Origin: Bretschneidera sinensis
Taxonomy: Eukaryota > Streptophyta > Magnoliopsida > Brassicales > Akaniaceae
Direction of reading: 5' to 3'
Assembly: GCA_023935145.1 (NCBI GenBank)
Contig: CM043699.1
Span: forward strand, 67,057,638 to 67,121,637
Length of the DNA stretch: 64,000 bases
In this document: positions 11,201-23,583 of the stretch, piece after piece
Numbering within the stretch: the stretch's first letter is position 1
How the letters are laid out: each line of letters starts with the position of its first letter
Program-made: the position numbers and the translations under genes
The notes under the pieces: model-generated
What the model was told of the DNA's origin: nothing
Databases searched by the model: none
The model's input: the letters and a program-made list of their open reading frames with translations, nothing else

Positions 11201-14200
11201 ATGCTTGGTCGGAGATCCTTGGACTTAGATTTGATACATTTAGATCCCGACTTAGAAAGAACTCTTAGGAGACAGAAAAGAGCGCTAGTTGAGAGAGAGA
11301 CTGTTGAGATGGCAGAGAATTATAGGAATGCGAATCATCCTGAACAGGTAGAGCAACCTAGAGCTTGGAATGTGGACTCCACTACATCCCTTAGGGACTT
11401 GTTCGCACCCGTTGCGACTAACTCATCCTCTTGCATAGTGTTGCCACCGACCACTGCCACCCACTTTGACTTGAAGCCACATGTCATCCAACTCTTACCC
11501 TCATTCTATGGCTTAGATCTTGAAAATCCTTATAGCCATGTGAAGAAGTTCAAAGACATTTGTGCCACATTCAAATTCCAGAACTTCTCTGAAGAGTCAG
11601 TCCATCTTCGACTCTTCCCTTTTTCTATTCACGATAGAGCTAGGGCGTGGTTGGATTCCAACACGCCCGGGTCTATTACATCTTGGGAAAACCTGCTTAG
11701 CAAATTTTATCATAAGTTTTTCCCAATGTCTAGAGTGAATGAGTGCCGAAAGGAGATCAGCTCTTTCACTCAGGATGAAGATGAAAAATTTTCTGAGGGT
11801 TGGGAGCGCTTTAAAGAGTTACTGATCAGATGCCCTCCACATGGATATGAGAAGTGGAGACTCGTTCAATTCTTCTACCAAGGGTTGACTCAACCCAACC
11901 GTAGCATGATCGAGTCTATGAATGGGGGGGCATTCTTGAGTGTGACAGGAGACGAAGCATATATGGCGTTGGACAAGTTGTCCGACAACTCACAGCAATG
12001 GGATTTTTCAAGCTGTCGAGATAAGTCCATTCGTGCTCCTAAGAGGGGAGGCATCTATGAGGTCAGAGAGGATGCTGATTTGAGGATAAAGTTAGATGCC
12101 CTCACTAAGAAGATTGACGCTCTCACTGTGAGCCAATCCATCAATGCTGCCAACACATTCAATGTTGAAAGCTGTTCCATCTGTGCTAGTCCCATACATC
12201 TAGCACAAAATTGCCCATCAATGCCGGCTTGTGCCGAGTATCCTCTGGAACAAGTAAATGCTTTCAATGACTTTCGAAGGCAGTCAAATGGATCGTACTC
12301 CGAGACGTACAATCTAGGGTGGCGGAACCACCCAAATTTTTCATGGAGGCAGAACCAACCGATGAATCAGGGAGGAGCCCCTTATCATGCTCAAAATCAT
12401 TATCCTCCCGGATTTGCCCCACAAATTCCTAATCATGGTCGTTCTGCCCATCCAGCACCTTCACCTGCTTACCATGCACCCACTCAAACACCAGCGCCAG
12501 TTTCACAGTCGCTAGAGGACACCCTTAAGGAGTTCATGAAGGCGACTAGCCAAAATATGAGCGATGTGAGGAGTGCAACAATGGTAAACACCCAAGCAAT
12601 TGCCAAGCTGGAGAGTCAAATAGGGCAAATTGCAAGTCACTTGGGTGAGAGAGAGAAAGGAAAGTTCCCCAGTCAGCCCGTGCCCAACCCGAAAGGACAA
12701 TATATGGTTGAGAGTTCATCAACTCCTATGCACGGGGCGGAACAAGTACAGTCGATTGTCACACTGAGGTCTGGGAGACAGGTGGACAATCGAGTGGAAG
12801 AGAGCCCTGCTATGCAGCAAGGGTAAGGAAGTGGCAACACGAAGAAGAGAGATGCTGAGCCATCTACAGCCACACCTACTGAGAAAGACCCTCATAGGTT
12901 GTTTGTACCTAGAGTGCCCTACCCCGAGAGATTACAGGCGCCCAAGAAAGGAGGGAAGTATGAGGAAATTTTGGAGGTATTCAAGCAAGTCCAAATCAAT
13001 ATCCCATTTTTGGATGCCATCCATCAAATGCCATCATATGCCAAGTTTTTAAAGGACTTGGTCACTATCAAAAGGAGGACGAATGTCCCAAAAAAGGCAT
13101 TTTTGACCGAGCAGGTCAGCTCAATCCTTCAGTGCAAGCTACCCATCAAGTATAAGGACCCAGGGTGTCCTACCATCTCTTGCACGATAGGAGTCAGCCA
13201 CATTGAGAGGGCTCTCTTGGATCTAGGGGCGAGTGTGAATCTTCTACCCTACTCAGTCTATTTACAATTGGGGTTAGGAGAATTGAAGCCCACATCCACG
13301 ACGCTTCAATTGGCTGACAGGTCAGTGAAAAGACCACGGGGAATAGTTGAGGACGTGTTGATAAAAGTGGATAAGTTCTATTTCCCCATGGATTTTATTG
13401 TGCTTGACACAGAGCCGGTTCAGAATGTAGGGATTCAAATACCGGTGATTCTAGGGCGACCATTCTTAGCCACGACTAACGCCCTGATAAATTGTAGGAC
13501 AGGGGTGATGAAGATCTCCTTCGGAAATATGATAGTGGAGTTGAATATTTTTGATATCACTAGGCAACCACATGAATATGATGAAGTGAGAAATGTATGC
13601 TTGATAGAGGAGATTCTTGAGGAGACTGTGAATGAATCAAGCACTAAGGACCCCCTAGAGGCATGCTTTGCTCAATTTGGAGAGGATTTAGATTTAGATA
13701 AATTACTTGAGCAAGCAAATGCCATTTTAGAGTCTCCTCCTCGGGAGAGCAATAGGATGGAGGAGATTGTGGATGACTCCTGCACTGAGGACCCCCTAGA
13801 GGCATGCTTTGCTCAATTTGGAGAGGATATGGATTTAGATAAATTACTTGAGCAAGCGAATGCCATTTTAGAGTCTCCTCCTCGGAAGAGCAATAAGACG
13901 GATGAGACCGCCGCACCTGAAACCCCCAAGAAGGAACTTAAGCCTTTACCAGATAATATTAAGTATAAGTTCCTAGGTCCAGCAGATTCTTTGCCTATAA
14001 TTATAGCTTCAGATCTGGGTGATGCTCTAGAGGAGAAATTATTGGATGTCTTAAGAGAGCATAAGGAAGCTATAGGCTGGACCATTGAGGACATCAAGGG
14101 GATCAGCCCCTCGGTGGTGACGTACATGATACATTTAGAGGAGGATACTGAGCCATCGAGGGAGCCACAAAGAAGGCTCAACCCTGCTATGCAAGAGGTT

Positions 14201-14467
14201 GTGAGGGCGGAAGATATTAAGCTGTTAGAGGCAGGGATCATTTATCCCATCTCTGATAGTAAGTGGGTGAGCCTGATTAAATTCGTGCCCAAACGTGCTG
14301 AATTGACGGTAGTAAATAAAGACGATGAGTTGGTTCCAACTCGAGTGCAGTCAAGATGGAGAAAGTGTCTAGACTACCGTAAATTGAATGCTGCCACTAG
14401 GCCTGATCATTTTTCATTCCCATTTATTGATCAGATGGTGGAGTGTTTAGTTGGGCATGTTTACTAA
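11201..14467 (+). pseudogene. Gag-protease-partial RT polyprotein (B1)
   Basis: One frame of 1088 codons from the ATG at 11201 to TAA at 14467 is broken by a single TAA at 12824-12826. B2 has CAA at this position. The retrotransposon gag core lies at residues ~95-250, and a CCHC zinc knuckle (CSICASPIHLAQNC) starts at residue 325. A Pro/His-rich tail follows, then aspartic protease with DLGASVNLLPYSVY (Asp at residue 674) and ILGRPFLAT. Next are two 47-residue acidic repeats, and then the start of reverse transcriptase (RRLNPAMQEVV, CLDYRKLNAATRPDHF). The frame ends at LVGHVY, before any RT catalytic Asp pair. Gag and protease would process and pack RNA, while the RT fragment cannot work. Confidence 0.9.
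13622..13903 (+). repeat. Two tandem 141-bp coding repeats
   Basis: Two in-frame copies encode EDPLEACFAQFGEDLDLDKL followed by LEQANAILESPPR, with a period of 141 bp (47 codons). They lie between protease and the RT fragment. B2 carries the same duplication at about 30660-30930, so it predates both insertions. Confidence 0.9.
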
Positions 14468-15720
14468 TGTTGGGTATGGCTAAAAACGTTAAACTTACGC
14501 TCATGGGAGGCACCCCACAGCTTATCTTTTCTTTTGTTTATTTATTATTTCGCATTTTTATGATTAATGTTTGTTTCCAGTGTTTTTTTTGTTTTCCAGT
14601 TTTTATTTTTCAGGGACAAAGCGTACTTCAGTTCAAGTTTGGGGGTATGCTATGAGCCATACCAGTCCAGATAGTTCTCCATATCTCAGGTCAGCTCTTT
14701 CCATATTAGTCACACATTGGGGTCAATGTGTAATTTAAGTTTGGGGGTATGGGAGACACATCACACACTTTGTCCTAATTTGTTGTCTTTTCATCATAGA
14801 GATAAATGCATGCTCATGTTATCGTGAAATTTTAGTTGATCTAAACATTTTCTGTGATGTGATGTCATTGGTGAGCTTAACATTTGGAACACATGATCTG
14901 GTGATAAATTTTTAAAATTTAATTACTTACTTTAGGCATTTTGAGAATTCACATGTTTGATCCAATCTAACACGAGCACATTAGCACTAATTATGTGAGG
15001 TATGACACGTGATTTTAATGTGTATTTTTCCTTATCTTAACTGAAACTGGATGACTTGTTGGATGAACTCTTGGGCATAGGAAAAAAAAATATTATTATC
15101 AATAAACTTTTTGCTGAGTAACTGGACCTCTTACCTCAGTAAGCAGTGAGTGTTCACGTCAAAAGGTGGAATTTTGCTTGGTAATATTAAGGTCGGTTTA
15201 ATTTCGTAGCCTTTTTGACTCGAGTTAGTAAGTCCTTAGGGGTGTCTTTACACCTAATGCCCTAAAACCACCTGGTTTGGGAGTCATTGACTTAACACTC
15301 GCTACATGGGTCAATTAGAAAGTTTAAGGGAACAAAACATAGCCGTGCCTTATTAAAAAAAAAAAAGAATAAAATAAAAACTACGCCTTTTCGTTCATTT
15401 TTGATGGGAAATTCGGTGAATCTTGAGACATGGAGACCTTACACATTAGAGCTACTTGGAAGCTTCATTTTTTTATGCTAATTCACCTTACACTGATTCA
15501 AGCTTGTGATGCCTTATCCTGCCTTTTGTAAGTAATTAGATTTTAACATTTCTATTCATTGCGAAGATGGGTTTACCTTTTTAAGCTTGCTTATGAATGA
15601 ATATCATGGTGATGTGTGCTCCTTAAATTTTTGGATACCATGAGTGATGACTTTATCTTTATGTTCTTTGTTTTTCATTGAGTCTTTTATTTTGTTTTGC
15701 TAAGGGACTAGCAAAATATA
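14468..15720 (+). other. B1 non-coding 3' region with spare polypurine motifs
   Basis: No coding potential was seen. The motif AAGTTTGGGGGTAT occurs at about 14635 and 14736 as well as at the true tract at 15721. An A-rich stretch lies at 15352-15378. The segment 15140-15300 is also found in B2 (32150-32340) and in G (59794-59960). Confidence 0.75.
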
Positions 15721-15734
15721 AGTTTGGGGGTATT
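15721..15734 (+). promoter_or_regulatory. Polypurine tract of B1
   Basis: AGTTTGGGGGTATT directly precedes the 3' LTR. Confidence 0.8.
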
Positions 15735-17002
15735 TCATGAGTCTTAAATATTGCATATTTTAGACCCTTAACTTACATTTTTTATGCTCTTAGTTAGTAG
15801 TATTTTACTTCATTTTACGTTTTTCTTGTGTTTTGTGTGTTTTTACAGCTTTGTGGAGAAAATGAAGCATTTCAGGAGATTTGAAGCTTCTGGAGACATT
15901 GCGATCGATCGCACGAGATATGCGATCGAGCGCACCTGCGCTCGAGCGCACCTGCCTATGATCGAGCGCAAGGTCATCAATTCCACATCGAAATATTTGC
16001 AGTGCATCGCACCAGCGAGATCGGGCGCACCAGACACGCGATCGAGCGCACCTGCGATCGAGCGCACCAGACACGCGATCGAGCGCATCTACGATCGATC
16101 GCAACGTACTGCGATCGAGCGCATTCGGGCCAGTATCCCACATCGTTTTTGCAAGACACATTAGTCCGGGTCTTCCCCTATATAAACACCACCTGACTTC
16201 ATAATTCAGGGTATAATTCCTGAGCCACTTTGGTGTTTACCGGTGGACGTCCGCTAGCATTCTGGTGGATCCCGAAGGCATTGCTACCACGAGGGGAAGC
16301 GCCGCCCGTCAGCGAGTGGAATTTCTCCCATGTAAAGTTTTTTATTTATTTCTTTATATTCAGTTGTTTTAGTTTAAATGTTTAGCACTTGTTATTATAG
16401 TTTTATAGTTATGAGTGGCTAGACTCTTCAGCTAAGGTTGAAGATGAAGCCCCGCCGTTGTTTGACGTAGTAGTTCAGATTTGCTTGTACAAATCTGACA
16501 ATTTTTAGTATAAATATTCTGTCAATTATTTGAGTTAATCTTATAATTGATTGAGTTTAAATTGTCTGTTGGATTTTCTTTGTGTTTCATCTGATGGATA
16601 CATTGAATGCTTTTCGATTAAATTGGATTCCATTTGTGATTTGTTAAGAGCGGATACATCGGGTGCTTTTGGTTTAGTTGGGATATTCTTTGTTTTTTGT
16701 CTTATAGTTGGATTCATTGAATGTTTTGATAGGCTATATTTTTAGAACATGTATGCTTAACTTCGGTGGGGTGGATTCGGAAACCTTAGTGCTTTTTATT
16801 ATTAGTTTTAAAATCAATTTAATTTAGTTTTAATTTATTTTGCAAATTATCATTCAAAATTCGGAACTAGGTTAAGATAGAGTTAGTTTAGATTAAAAAT
16901 TATATTTTCACAACGCAATTCCCTGTGGATTCGACCTCGCACTTGCACAACGCTATACTGCAAACGACTCGTGCGCTTGTGAGTAATTTAAAACTCACAA
17001 CA
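15735..17002 (+). repeat. 3' LTR of B1
   Basis: The 1268-bp LTR is nearly identical to the 5' LTR. The terminal TG is TC here. About 45 extra bases lie in the U3 array (an added CGCTCGAGCGCACCTG unit and further CGATCGAGCGCACC units). TATA is at 16178-16186. The next five bases, 17003-17007, are the target copy CCTAC. Confidence 0.92.
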
Positions 17003-17060
17003 CCTACAGCTAGTTGTCCAGCTTAAGTTTCCCTGCTGTGTCTAAACACAGGACCTCTTG
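17003..17060 (-). repeat. Probable remainder of copia E 5' LTR
   Basis: This sequence follows the CCTAC duplication and must continue the copia E LTR interrupted at 9797. A TG-type start in minus reading (TGTTTAGACACAGC) lies at about 17048. The exact outer end could not be fixed and may lie up to about 17130. Confidence 0.4.
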
Positions 17061-17163
17061 CTGTGACTTGCGAACCCTACCGGGAACACTGCATCCTCAC
17101 TGCATGGAGACTGATCCCCTCGAAAATCTCTGAAGAGCCGCCTCGACGCATCCCTCTATTCCA

Positions 17164-18520
17164 ATGATTCAAGCGCAGTTCCTAGAGCTCTTTCGCTTGT
17201 TGATAGACATGGTCGCTGAATTCCAGAGAGGAGGTCGACAGCCCTCGCCCCCATATCCTCACCACACCTCAAGGCAAACTAACCCACCTAGTGACGGGCT
17301 CCTTATCGATAATCATTCCTTGCGGAGTCTTTGCCACCTCGTGCTGGTAAATCTAGAGGAGGCTCCTTCTCCAGAAGCAACCTCAACCTAGACAAACGGA
17401 TCGAGGGGATGAAAGAAAAAATCAATGAAGCCTTCAGATGATGGCATTGTAGAATCCTAGACAAACTCAGCGTCTAGGCCCCACCATTCACACAGGAAAT
17501 CCTCGAAGCTCCGCTCCCACCAAACTTCTAGATGCTGCAAATCAAGCCCTATGACCGCTCGACAGATCCCTTGAACCACCTCTAACATTATAAGACTACC
17601 ATGATGCTGCATTGGCACTCTGATCTGGTCATGTGCCGAGCATTTCCCCTGACGCTCTAGAAAGCTGCCGGCACGTGGTTTCCCGATTGAAGCCAGGAAG
17701 CATCGACACTTTCAAAGAGCTCAACTATGCCTTTGCTTCCCACTTTCTCAACAGCAAGGGACCTAAGAAGGACTTCGGAAAGCCTGTTCAACATTATTCA
17801 GCATCGAGGGGAGAGGCTTCAAGCCTACATCTTAAGGTTCAATGCTGCTGCTTGGGAGATCCTTGACCTCAACCCCAACGTTCAGATGCTACCATTAAAA
17901 AATGGACTGAGATCCAGAATCTTCAGCTCCAAGCTCACTAGGAAACCGTCTAAAGACATGAACGAGGTTCTGGCTTGAGCAAAAAAGTACTTGCTAGCAG
18001 AAGATGATCAAGCTTTCCGAAGATAAATGGAAGAGGAAATGGAGGATAAGAGGAAATAAACTAGCGACTCTCATGATGGGACGACCAAAAGGCCCCACTA
18101 TGAGGGCAGGTATAAAGTCGCCATTCGTTTCGAAAGTTTTACTCCTCTCAACGTGTCCAGAACCAATGTCCTGATGCAGCTCTAGGACAGGGTAATCCTC
18201 CAATAGCCCCTGAAGCCACAATGCCTTAATAGAGATTAGAGTAAGTGGTGCCAATTCCATAGAAACCATGGGCATGATACTGAGGAGTTCCATGCTTTGA
18301 AACATTAGATTGAGGCCCTTATCAATCGAAGGCACTTAAAGAAGTTTACCAGATCACGGCAAGGAGGAATCCTCGACAGACTTAGGAAGAGCCCCATATG
18401 TCCCTCTAATCAGAACCGAAAACATCGAGCTCCTCGGAAGAGTCCGAGGTCAAACTGAGAAGAACCCAACCGGGGAGGTCAAGAAGTCACAGTCACCAAA
18501 ATTATCAAAACAATCTGTGG
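17164..18520 (+). pseudogene. Tat-type gag (D)
   Basis: The protein similarity is scattered over several frames. Recognisable pieces are EILEAPLPPNF and the IKPYDRSTDPLNH segment near 17500-17570, then the gag core near 17640-17960 (SIDTFKELNYAF, then RGERLQAYILRFNAAAW). These match the usual Tat gag pattern of a gag core followed by a linker to protease. Stops occur about every 50-100 codons (for example after EVLA near 17976). No start could be assigned with confidence. It is a decayed nucleocapsid gene. Confidence 0.7.
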
Positions 18521-20400
18521 TGGCCTAGCCACCTGAGGTAACTCTGGGAAAAATAACAAAGCGTATGCCAGGTCCATAGCTTTTATCAACGGGCCTCATA
18601 AGCGAAGGAAGACAAACCAAACGATATCTTTCACCGGACAATGACCTGGACAAGGTATAGACACTAAACGATGATTTCATGGTAGTTTCTCTTCCTATAT
18701 ACAACCACGACGTTAGACGCATCTTGGTGGATAACGGGAGTTCAACAAACATCTTATTCTATAATGCTTTTTAGTAGATGCAATTGAAAGATAGTTAACT
18801 AGAGCAGATCTCCACCTTGTTGTACGGTTTCTAGGGGGCTCCAGTATTTGTTGAAGGCAGTATAGTTCTCCCAATCACCGCGGGGATGGCTCCACACACT
18901 ACTACTGTGCAGACTACTTTCCTGGTAGTCAAACGACTGTCGTCCTACAATGTGATCCTTGGCAGACCCATTCTTAACAAAGTGAAGGTGGTTATTTGCA
19001 CCTGCCATTTGAAAATAAAGCTCCCCACTGACGACGGAATGGGTGAAGTCAAAGGAAATGAGTAGGTCTCCAGGTCTTATTATCTGAATGCCGTGAGAGG
19101 AGGAAAAAGAACAGAGGCTTACCCCTCAAAGTGGAAGACTTTAGAGATGAGGTAAAACCCGACAAGATCGAGCTATGGGGGAGCTAACTGCTGTCCCACT
19201 TGATGAAGACACCTCTAGAACAGTCCAAATTGGCTTCGGTCTCCCCGGGGATCTCAAGAAATCCCTCATCTCTCTTCTTCGAAGGAATTAAGACTTATTT
19301 GTGTGGTCAGCCTCTGATATGCTTGGGATTAGCCTCAAAGTCATTGTGCATTAGCTAAACGTAGACCCAAGCCACAAGCTAGTCATTCAAAAGAAGAGGT
19401 CATTCGCCCCCGAATGGTAAGCCGCCATCAAAACCGAAGTCGATAAGCTACTCATAGCTTACTTTATCTGGGAAACGATCTATCCCAATTGGGTATCCAA
19501 TGTAGTGATGGTTAGAAAACCCAATGGAAAGTGGTGAATCTGCATTGACTTCATAGACTTGAACCAGGCCTGCCCAAATGACTATTTTCCTTTGCTGCAG
19601 ATTGATCAACTGGTTGATGCCACCTTGGGGCATGAACTTCTAACTTTCATGGAAGCCTATTCTGGCTATAACCAGATCCTCATTCATGAGCCTAACTAGG
19701 AAAAAATAGCCTTCGTCATGGACAAAGGGCTATACTATTACAAAGTCATGCCTTTCAAGCTAAAAAACGCCGGGGTAACCTATATGAGGTTAGTGAACAA
19801 GATCTTTTGTGGGCAGATCGGAAGAAATATGGAAGTTTATGTGAACAACATGTTGGTCAAGAGCATCAACACCAAATACCACAACTCTGAACTAGATGAG
19901 GCATTCGAGGTACTTCGGCATCACCAGATGAAGTTGAACCTTGCAAAGTGTGCATTCAGAGTCACTGGGGGAAGTTTTTCGGTTTTATAGTCACCCAAAG
20001 AGGAATATAAGCTAACTCAGAGAAGATCGAGGGCTATCCTTAGTATAACTCCCCCTCGGACGATAAAGGAAGTGCAATGCCTGACAAGGCGTGTAGCGGC
20101 ACTCAGTCGTTTCATATCGAAGTCTATTGAGAAATGCGTCCCCTTCTTCAGAGTCGTCAGGAAGGTAAAAGACTTTGAAGAGCTGAAGAAATATCTGAGT
20201 TCTCCCCCACTTTTGACCAAATCTGTCATGGGAGAAAAACTCTTCCTATATTTATCGGCCGGACAGGAAGTTTGTAGCCTCCGTTTTGATTCAGGAAGAG
20301 ACAGGTGTCTAGAAACTTATGTATTATGTCAGAAAAATCTTCTATGATGCAGAAGTATGGTACCTCCCGATAGAAAAGATGGAGTACACTTGACTAATCA
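18521..20400 (+). pseudogene. Tat-type protease and reverse transcriptase (D)
   Basis: The protease motif RILVDNGSSTNILF has its Asp at 18730-18732, and a later ILGRPILNKVK segment lies near 18956. RT begins near 19480 (SNVVMVRKPNGKW) with a stop in place of a residue before ICIDF. It continues through EAYSGYNQI to YYYKVMPFKLKNAGVTY. The RT catalytic box, normally Y-V-D-D-M, reads YVNNM at 19838-19852, so both catalytic aspartates are gone. Each change is a G-to-A transition. Several frame changes and stops follow. The gene is inactive, but its order and motifs place it in the Tat lineage. Confidence 0.8.
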
Positions 20401-20660
20401 CAATGCGAAAGGATCAGCCATATTTCCAAGCACACGCCATTACCCTTTTAACGAATCAACCACTAAGGTAAGTGCTTCATAAGCCGGATGTCTCGGGGAG
20501 GATGGTTAAGTGGTCTATAGAGCTCAGGGAATTTACCATCTGGTACAATCCCAAAAAGGCCATCAAGGCTCAGGCCCTCGTAGACTTTATTATGGAGACA
20601 ACACTCTAGGAGGGTCCGAATGAAATCCTGAAACCGAAAATAGCCCAACAAATTCCACAG

Positions 20661-22036
20661 TTGATCCTTCATGTTGACGGCTCCTCCAATAGCACCAGAA
20701 GTGGGGAAGGGCTTATCCTTTACAGTCCGGATGGATTCGTCATTGAATACGTTTTAAGGTTTATGTTTAGAACTTCCAATAATGAAGCAAAATATGAGGC
20801 ATTACTCACTGAAATGAAGTTGGCAAAAGCGATGGCCGCTGAAGCCCTGGATACGTACAACGACTTGCAACTAGTGGTAAATTAGATGAATAGTGAGTTT
20901 GAGGCCCGAGGGGAGAAGATTGCTCGATATCGTAAGAAGGACAGAGAATTCACCTCCGGATTATCAGGCGGAGAACTTGAAAGCTGATGCTCTAGCACGA
21001 CTCGCCTCCTCTTGCTAGGCCAAACCAACCCAAGCCGCCTACCTCGAAACTTTCGCCGCCCTGAGGATCGATGAAGTACCTATCTGCCAGTAATCGAATG
21101 AGAAACTTGGGCAGACATGATCCTCCAGTATTTACGTGATGGTCAACTTCGTGAGTAGAAAAATGAAGTTAGGAAAGTTGTCTCCTGTGCTTCCCGGTAC
21201 ATAATCATAGATGAACAGTTATACAAAAGAGGTCTTATGACACCTTATTTGAGGTGTCACAGGCCCATCGAGGCCAATTAAACTCTTCGAGAGGTTCACG
21301 AAAGGGTATACAGAAATGACCTAGGAAGTTGGGCTTTAGCCTTCAAAGTGCTCAATCAAGGATACTACTAGCCCAAAATGTAGAGAGATGCTGTAAAATT
21401 AGTCAAGAAGTGCAGGAGCTATCAACAGTACTCCCTTGTGCCCCACAGGCCATGAACCCTCTTACCTCGATCATGAGTCCACTTCCTTTCACCATGTGAG
21501 GGATGGATCTCCTTGGTCCTTTCACTAGGGCACCTAGCTAGAGAAAATATCTTATCGTAGCAATAAATTACTTCACCAAGTGGGTAGAGGAAGAATCGCT
21601 TGCCAGTATAACGGATCATCAAGCTCAAAGTTTTATCTGAAAGTCTATAGTGTGTCAATTCGGTATACCCCAGATACTAGTTACTAACAATGGCAAACAG
21701 TTTGACAACGCCTGGTTCAAGACATTCAGCGAAGAGCTTCGGATCAAGCATCGATTCCCTTCCGTAGGGTATCCAATTGCTAACGAGCAACTCGAGGTGA
21801 TCAATAGGACACTTCTGTAGGGAATCAAGAAAAGACTAGATAAAGCCGACAAGCAATGGATCAACCACCTCCCGAACGTACTATGGGCCTATCGAACCAC
21901 CGCTCGGACGCCCCACAGGAAAGACTCCTTTCTTTATGGAATACGGTTCCAAAGTAGTCATCCTCTTAGAAATTAGGGTGCCCTCGTTATGAGTACAAAA
22001 CTTCGAGCGAACTAACAACAAAGAAGCCTTGCAGAT
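20661..22036 (+). pseudogene. Tat-type RNase H and integrase, 5' part (D)
   Basis: RNase H is visible at 20664-20885 (LILHVDGSSN, then TSNNEAKYEALLTEMKLA) and ends in a stop. Integrase follows with a degraded zinc-finger region near 21300-21430 and core motifs at 21490-21900 (GMDLLGPF, then ILVTNNGKQFDN, then LWAYRTTARTP). The second catalytic Asp, expected in T-D-N-G, is Asn here (TNNG). The reading frame is cut at 22036 by solo LTR J and resumes at 23584 with GDLIDEAQDKAQIRLAAYQQ. Numerous TAG/TGA codons replace Trp, Gln and Arg. Confidence 0.8.
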
Positions 22037-23150
22037 TGATGTACAAATTTTAAATTCTCACAGGTGCACAAATCACAAATAGTATTGCGATGAGTTTACT
22101 CTCGAGGTCAATCTCTCAAGGAATTGTAGTGGTTTAAATCCTAAATTACTTTCTTAAAATTACTAAAACAAACTCTGAAATTAAATCCTAAACCCTCTAA
22201 TTAAAAGATTGATGAAGAGAAAATTGAAATAAAAACAATTAAGTAAATTAAACAAAACGAATTATGAAGAGATGAGTATAATCAATGAGAACAATTGTGA
22301 GTTTAACTTGCTATCCAATCATGAATTGGAACATTTGGTGAATATAAATAATTAATCAACATCCAAGATTATGGGTATTTCCGCTAAGGCTAGAGAATGC
22401 CATTGATCATGTTCTCAATTTATAATTAATTAATTAAATCCAAAGGATTGTGTTCATCAATTAATTAGTTAAATTAAGTATAAGGAAAACACAACCACCT
22501 AAATAACAATTTGATTTGAATCCTGATTAAATTCCTATTCAAGAAAGCTTAATTAGGTCTAGATGATTTGTCCTCAACCTAATCTCAAATATTAACCTTG
22601 ACTATCAATAATAGATGGCCAATCCACAAGCAATAATCAAAGGTATGAAGGATATTGAATAAGAAATAATCTGGAAAATTTCATAAAACTAAATCCACCA
22701 AAATATCCAAAACAATCAAGGTAGCTAAGCCAAACGCCCAACAATGCGTTCAACCGCTCATGTTTAAATCTCAATCACAGAATTCAAATACTAGGGTTAC
22801 AAGCATATTGAAGGACAAAATTAGCAAAGATAGAATTTCTTACCGAATTACAAGATGAATCCTCAAAGTCTTGAAGCGATTGATCGTCGTCTTCAATCTC
22901 TTGATAAGACGTCTTGATGAAAGAAACTGTCTCCTCCTTCAATCTCCCAAAACTCCTCTTGATAATATCTCTCCAAGAACTGCTATCGTCTCGCCCTTCT
23001 CTGAGTCTAAAATTCCTATATATAGACAAAAAAGTCGCCTTAAGGTTTCTGTTCAGGCCGTGTGTTTGCTGCTGTCCAGAACTAGTCCGGTTGTGCTGCT
23101 GTCCAGCCCGTGCAAATCCAAAAAAAATCAGAATTTTATAGCTCCTTCAC

Positions 23151-23276
23151 TTCTGCCATGCTGAAATCACGCACAGTCTGACCTTTGTCTACTAAAACTG
23201 CCATAACTTTCTCTAGAAAAATCATATTTACGAGCCATAGAATTCTCCAGAAAATAGACATCCGGATCTTTCCAAG
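23151..23276. repeat. Repeat copy a within LTR J
   Basis: This ~126-bp segment starting TTCTGCCATG recurs at 23337-23462 (TTCTGCCACG) with an offset of 186 bp. Both contain GCACGCACAG, CTGCCATAACTTTCTCTAG and AGACATCCG. In J's orientation the pair lies upstream of the TATA box. Confidence 0.85.
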
Positions 23277-23336
23277 AATATATGGCTCATCTCCTGGTTC
23301 TTCCTGAATCAATATAGTTTAATCCGCAAAAATCAC

Positions 23337-23462
23337 TTCTGCCACGTTGTAAGCACGCACAGCCTGACCTTTGTCTACTATAACTGCCATAACTTTCTCT
23401 AGAAAAATCATATTTATGAGCCGTAAAATTCTCCAGAAAATAGACATCCGAATCTTTACAAG
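23337..23462. repeat. Repeat copy b within LTR J
   Basis: Second copy of the ~126-bp unit at 23151-23276, with about a dozen differences. Confidence 0.85.
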
Positions 23463-23583
23463 TACTTATGAACCTATAAAACAACGAAAAACAACTCAAA
23501 GTAACAAATTCCTAAACTAAACATATAAATAAATACTTGAAACACATACAAAATACTAGGACAAATATTCGTTCATCACAGAT

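Larger units (their letters stand above)
9798..17002 (+). mobile_element. Non-autonomous Ty3/gypsy element B1, complete
   Basis: The 7.2-kb element has two LTRs, a tRNA-Asp primer site, one gag-protease-partial RT frame, a non-coding 3' part and a polypurine tract, flanked by the perfect duplication CCTAC. It has no complete RT, no RNase H and no integrase, so it would need enzymes from a relative. The LTR pair is nearly identical apart from differences in repeat copy number, so the insertion is young. Its closest relative here is B2. Confidence 0.93.
22037..23578 (-). mobile_element. Solo LTR J
   Basis: The 1542-bp sequence begins TGATGTACA and ends CGTTCATCA, and is flanked by the exact duplication CAGAT (22032-22036 and 23579-23583). 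It interrupts the D integrase. Minus-strand orientation is inferred from the right-to-left order of a TATA box (CTATATATAG, 23016-23025) and an ACAATTCC...GACCTCG segment near 22100-22130 that resembles the end of the B LTR. No internal sequence remains, so it arose by recombination between two LTRs. Confidence 0.88.
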
